DNA from: Verrucomicrobiales bacterium
GTDB lineage: Bacteria; Verrucomicrobiota; Verrucomicrobiia; Verrucomicrobiales; DEV007
Assembly: GCA_029213065.1 (NCBI GenBank)
Contig: JARGPH010000002.1
Span: 12,551 to 76,550 of the forward strand
DNA length: 64,000 bases
Direction: 5' to 3'
The notes below the pieces were generated by a model, which worked only from the letters and a program-made list of their open reading frames with translations, was not told the origin of the DNA and ran no database searches. Numbering within the stretch: the stretch's first letter is position 1; the number at the start of each line of letters is the position of its first letter. Positions 61,261 to 64,000 of the stretch are shown here, piece by piece. Position numbers and translations under genes: made by a program.

Positions 61261-63063
61261 TCACTCGAGATAGCGCCGCCAGCTCCCTAGCGCGGTGATC
61301 TCTTCGGCGTCTTCGATGACGTGGAATTCACAGAGAAAACCGCTCACTTCGCGACCGTCACTGAGAGCGAGTTTTCCGATTCCGAGGGGGGCTCCGATGC
61401 CATCGACGAAGGAGCCAAAGCCCGTTGCGGGCACGTTCCAGATCTCGATTTCGATGGCGGCTCCGAGGGCGTCGTTGCGGACCAATCCTGGCCTTGCCGG
61501 AAAAGGGTCCGAGGGCGGGAGGGCAAACATCTGATAGACCGGCGCAGTCGTGGTTGCCTCGACGAGGCTGGCTCCCCGGGAGGTGAGCTGATGGTTCAGG
61601 GGAAGACCGGAGAGGTGGGCGCCGCAGACCGCGACGGCGATGGTGGCTTCGCTCGACCCGAGGGACGGGGCGGTGAAAGCGGAGGCGGGTTCGTGTCCTT
61701 CGGGGAGAAGGCCTGTCGCGGCGTGAAAGCGGGCCGCAAGCGAGAGGAGGAAGGGGTCGCGAAAGGCGGGACCAAACAGGGTTACGCCCCAGGGCATACC
61801 CTGTTTGGTGAGGAATCCGGCCGGCACCGCGACGGCGGCGTAATCGAGCAGATTCATGAAGTTTGTGTAGTAGCCGAGATTCGAATTCAACTGAACCGGT
61901 TCGGCGTCGACCTCGGCTGTGGTGTAGGGTGTCCCGAGTGTGGGTGTGAGGATCGCGTCGACGGATTCCCACACCGCATCGGCTTTGCGCTTCAGGGCGC
62001 GGAGGCGGTATTCGGCGCGAAAGGTTTCCACGGCGGTGAGTCCGTAGGCGCCCTCAATGATCTTCCGGGTCACGGGGAACACCGCGTCGGGACTGGCTTC
62101 GAGGAAGGGTTCGATCGCGGCGAGGCGCTCCGCGACCCAGGGGCCTTCGTAGAGGAGGCGGGCCGCTTCGAGAAAGGGTTCGAAATCGATTTCAATGACT
62201 TCCCAGCCCAACTCGCGGGAGCGGGCAATCGATGTTTCGAAGAGCGCGGCGGCTTCGTCGTTGCCGAAAAATTTGAGCTGTTCCGGACGGGGCACGCCGA
62301 TGCGGGCGCTGCGGGGATCGGCCGCCGGTTCGGGCGGAGTCACCATGGGGCGGCTGTAGGGATCTTCGGGATCGAAGGCGGCCATGACATCGAGGACGAG
62401 GGCGCCTTCGGCGACAGTGCCGGCGAAAACGGTGACGCAGTCGAGTGAGCGGCAGGCGGGGACGACCCCGGTGCAGCTGACAAGGCCGCAGCTCGGTTTG
62501 ACACCGACGAGGTTGTTCAGCGACGCGGGGACGCGGCCGGAGCCCGCGGTGTCGGTGCCGAGGGCGAAGGAAACGAGCCCTCTCGCGACGGCGACGGCGG
62601 AGCCGGAACTGGAACCACCGGGGATGTAGTCTTTCTGAAAAGGGTTTTCGGGGATGCCTAGAGGGGAGCGCACCCCGACGAGTCCGGTCGCGAACTGATC
62701 GAGATTGGTCTTCCCGACGGGGATGGCGCCGGCTTCGATGAGCCGGGCCACCGCGGGGGCGGATTCGGCAGGGGTGTAGGCGTATTCGGGACAGGCTGCG
62801 GTCGTCGGGATTCCCGCGAGGTCAATGTTATCTTTGATCGCAAAGGGGATGCCGTAGAGAGGGAGTGTTGCGGGGTCTTTGCCTTCGAGCCCGTCGACCC
62901 GGGCCATGACCGCTCCGGAGGAAAGGCGTTCGATCCAGATCTTCGGATCGGTTTCGTCGCAGGCTTTGAGGATTCCCGAAAGCACTTCACGAGGTGTTTT
63001 CGAGCCGTTGAGGTAGGCTTCCCGGAGGGTCGCAATGGGGAGGAGGTTGGAGGCAGGTATCAT
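61261..63063 (-). CDS. atzF: Allophanate hydrolase
   Basis: A 600-aa protein. The amidase domain spans residues 1-~440, with catalytic Lys in YGIPFAIKDNIDLAGIPTTAACPEY, and Ser residues in PGGSSSGSAVAVARGLVSFALGTDTAGSGRVPAS (amidase signature). The C-terminal ~150 residues (IAVAVCGAHLSGLPLNHQLTSRGASLVEATTTAPVYQMFALPP onwards) are the allophanate-hydrolase C-terminal domain. It converts allophanate to two NH3 and two CO2. It follows urea carboxylase on the same strand (36 bp gap), completing the ATP-dependent urea amidolyase route for using urea nitrogen. Cytosolic. Confidence 0.95.
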   Translation of the reverse strand: MIPASNLLPIATLREAYLNGSKTPREVLSGILKACDETDPKIWIERLSSGAVMARVDGLEGKDPATLPLYGIPFAIKDNIDLAGIPTTAACPEYAYTPAESAPAVARLIEAGAIPVGKTNLDQFATGLVGVRSPLGIPENPFQKDYIPGGSSSGSAVAVARGLVSFALGTDTAGSGRVPASLNNLVGVKPSCGLVSCTGVVPACRSLDCVTVFAGTVAEGALVLDVMAAFDPEDPYSRPMVTPPEPAADPRSARIGVPRPEQLKFFGNDEAAALFETSIARSRELGWEVIEIDFEPFLEAARLLYEGPWVAERLAAIEPFLEASPDAVFPVTRKIIEGAYGLTAVETFRAEYRLRALKRKADAVWESVDAILTPTLGTPYTTAEVDAEPVQLNSNLGYYTNFMNLLDYAAVAVPAGFLTKQGMPWGVTLFGPAFRDPFLLSLAARFHAATGLLPEGHEPASAFTAPSLGSSEATIAVAVCGAHLSGLPLNHQLTSRGASLVEATTTAPVYQMFALPPSDPFPARPGLVRNDALGAAIEIEIWNVPATGFGSFVDGIGAPLGIGKLALSDGREVSGFLCEFHVIEDAEEITALGSWRRYLE

Positions 63064-63098
63064 GTAGAAAAGGGAAAGGTAGAAAAGGGAAGGAGGGG

Positions 63099-64000
63099 TC
63101 AGGCGGGTTCGAGGTAGAGAAGCGGTTCGCCCGGCGCCACCGCGGAACCTTCGGTGACTGCCACTTTCCAGACGGTGCCGGCCCGGGGCGCGTTGACCTG
63201 GAATTCGGTTTTCATGGCTTCGAGGATCGCCACGGTCTCTCCCTCTTCAACGGTGTCGCCGTCCTCTTTGAGAAGTTTCCAGACGTTGGCGGCGACAAAG
63301 CTTTCGATCGCCTTCATTCCCTCGGGGATGGCTTCTGCGTCGCCGCCGGGGCTGCTCTCTTCCGGTTCCTCCGTCGTTTCCATGAGCCCGGCCGCGGCCC
63401 AGCGTTCGCGCTCCTCTTCGAAGGCGGTTTGCTGTCGCGCCTTGAACGAATCGATCGACGCGGCATTCGCTTCGAGGAAGCGGTTGTATTCGCCGATCGA
63501 GAGCCGGGTGGTTTCGATTTCCGGATTGAAACGTCCCTTAATGAAATCGTGGCGGAGTTCAGTGAGTTCTTCTGTGGTGACCGGATACCAGCGGATCTGA
63601 TCAAAGAAATTGAGCAGCCACGGTTTGCCTTCCTTGAAGGATTCGGTGATGCGGTAGCGATTCCATTGCTGAATGGTGCGGCCCACGAACTGGTAACCAC
63701 CGGGGCCCTCCATGCCGTAGACACAGAGGTAGGCGCCGCCGATCCCGACGGCATTTTCGGGGGTCCAGGTCCGGGCGGGGTTGTATTTCGTGGTCACGAG
63801 ACGGTGACGGGGATCGAGTGGCGTCGCGACGGGGGCACCGAGATAGACGTCGCCGAGCCCGAGAACGAGGTAGTTCGTTTCGTAGACGATTTTTTTCACG
63901 TCCTCGATCGAATCGAGTCCGTTGATCCGGCGAATGAACTCGATGTTGCTGGGACACCAGGGCGCATCGGGGCGCACCGACTGGGTATACTTTTCAATCG
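63099..64000 (-). CDS. Urea carboxylase, partial (N-terminus off the right edge)
   Basis: The last ~300 residues of a ~1200-aa protein. [106 protein letters not shown] is the carboxyltransferase (KipA/AHS2-like) domain, and the C-terminal biotin-carrier domain has [13 protein letters not shown] (biotinyl Lys). The frame stays open through the window edge. It carboxylates urea to allophanate with ATP and bicarbonate; the next gene hydrolyses allophanate. Confidence 0.95.
   Translation of the reverse strand, partial: IEKYTQSVRPDAPWCPSNIEFIRRINGLDSIEDVKKIVYETNYLVLGLGDVYLGAPVATPLDPRHRLVTTKYNPARTWTPENAVGIGGAYLCVYGMEGPGGYQFVGRTIQQWNRYRITESFKEGKPWLLNFFDQIRWYPVTTEELTELRHDFIKGRFNPEIETTRLSIGEYNRFLEANAASIDSFKARQQTAFEEERERWAAAGLMETTEEPEESSPGGDAEAIPEGMKAIESFVAANVWKLLKEDGDTVEEGETVAILEAMKTEFQVNAPRAGTVWKVAVTEGSAVAPGEPLLYLEPA

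Noticed and set aside
61321-62448. 375-aa plus-strand frame inside allophanate hydrolase
   Set aside because: Glu/Gly-rich translation typical of antisense frames; the minus strand encodes a full amidase signature.

Overview
The window looks like a marine, polysaccharide-degrading member of the Verrucomicrobiota (PVC superphylum). The reasons are several type I sulfatases, an adjacent DUF1501 / cytochrome-c-DUF1549-DUF1553 pair, a sigma-70/FecR pair of the Rhodopirellula/Verrucomicrobium type, many secreted proteins, and weak or absent Shine-Dalgarno sites. No rRNA, tRNA or CRISPR array was seen. Taxonomy is inferred from gene content only.

Layout. 0-9.6 kb: edge of a HAD phosphatase gene, a membrane-anchored thioredoxin/WD40 fusion, a minus-strand sulfate-ester group (arylsulfotransferase, DoxX, alkylsulfatase), a histidine decarboxylase with a coupled tandem-ACT protein, and an AraC regulator. 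9.7-15.5 kb: one 1915-aa secreted protein that fuses a GH86-like agarase/porphyranase to two complete sulfatase domains; this is the standout of the window. 15.5-21.4 kb: a TetR/SDR divergent pair with two matched operators, then the DUF1501/PSD1 operon. 21.5-30.7 kb: an AT-richer accessory island with a sulfatase, a SIR2-HerA anti-phage pair, a GH43-like enzyme and the stump of an FAD oxidoreductase. It is bounded by an intact SDR gene on the right and a decayed duplicate of that gene's 3' part on the left. 31-40 kb: regulator/oxidoreductase modules (LysR-SDR, SDR-LLM-MDR, AraC-NmrA-DUF1772, cupin-LysR). 40.5-47.6 kb: a 6-PAS/GAF hybrid histidine kinase, a BLUF blue-light receptor, DUF2945 and an FAD NADH-dehydrogenase-like protein. 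48-52.3 kb: exported HAD enzyme, peroxiredoxin, DUF2207/LemA. 52.4-57.2 kb: a YHYH protein and a sulfatase with matching Gly/Lys-rich tails, then sigma/FecR. 57.2-61.1 kb: TauE/SafE permease, a heptanucleotide minisatellite, and a type III PKS / FAD oxidoreductase / methyltransferase cluster. 61.2-64 kb: allophanate hydrolase and the 3' part of urea carboxylase.

How the genes fit together: the GH86-sulfatase fusion, the stand-alone sulfatases, the GH43-like enzyme, the sulfate-ester enzymes and the TauE/SafE permease all suit growth on sulfated red-algal galactans and handling of released sulfate. The SIR2-HerA pair is a NAD-depleting abortive-infection type defence carried in a rearranged segment. 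Intergenic regions carry a recurring 19-bp palindrome family, often paired at a 22-bp period and mostly just after stop codons, which no annotated feature explains.
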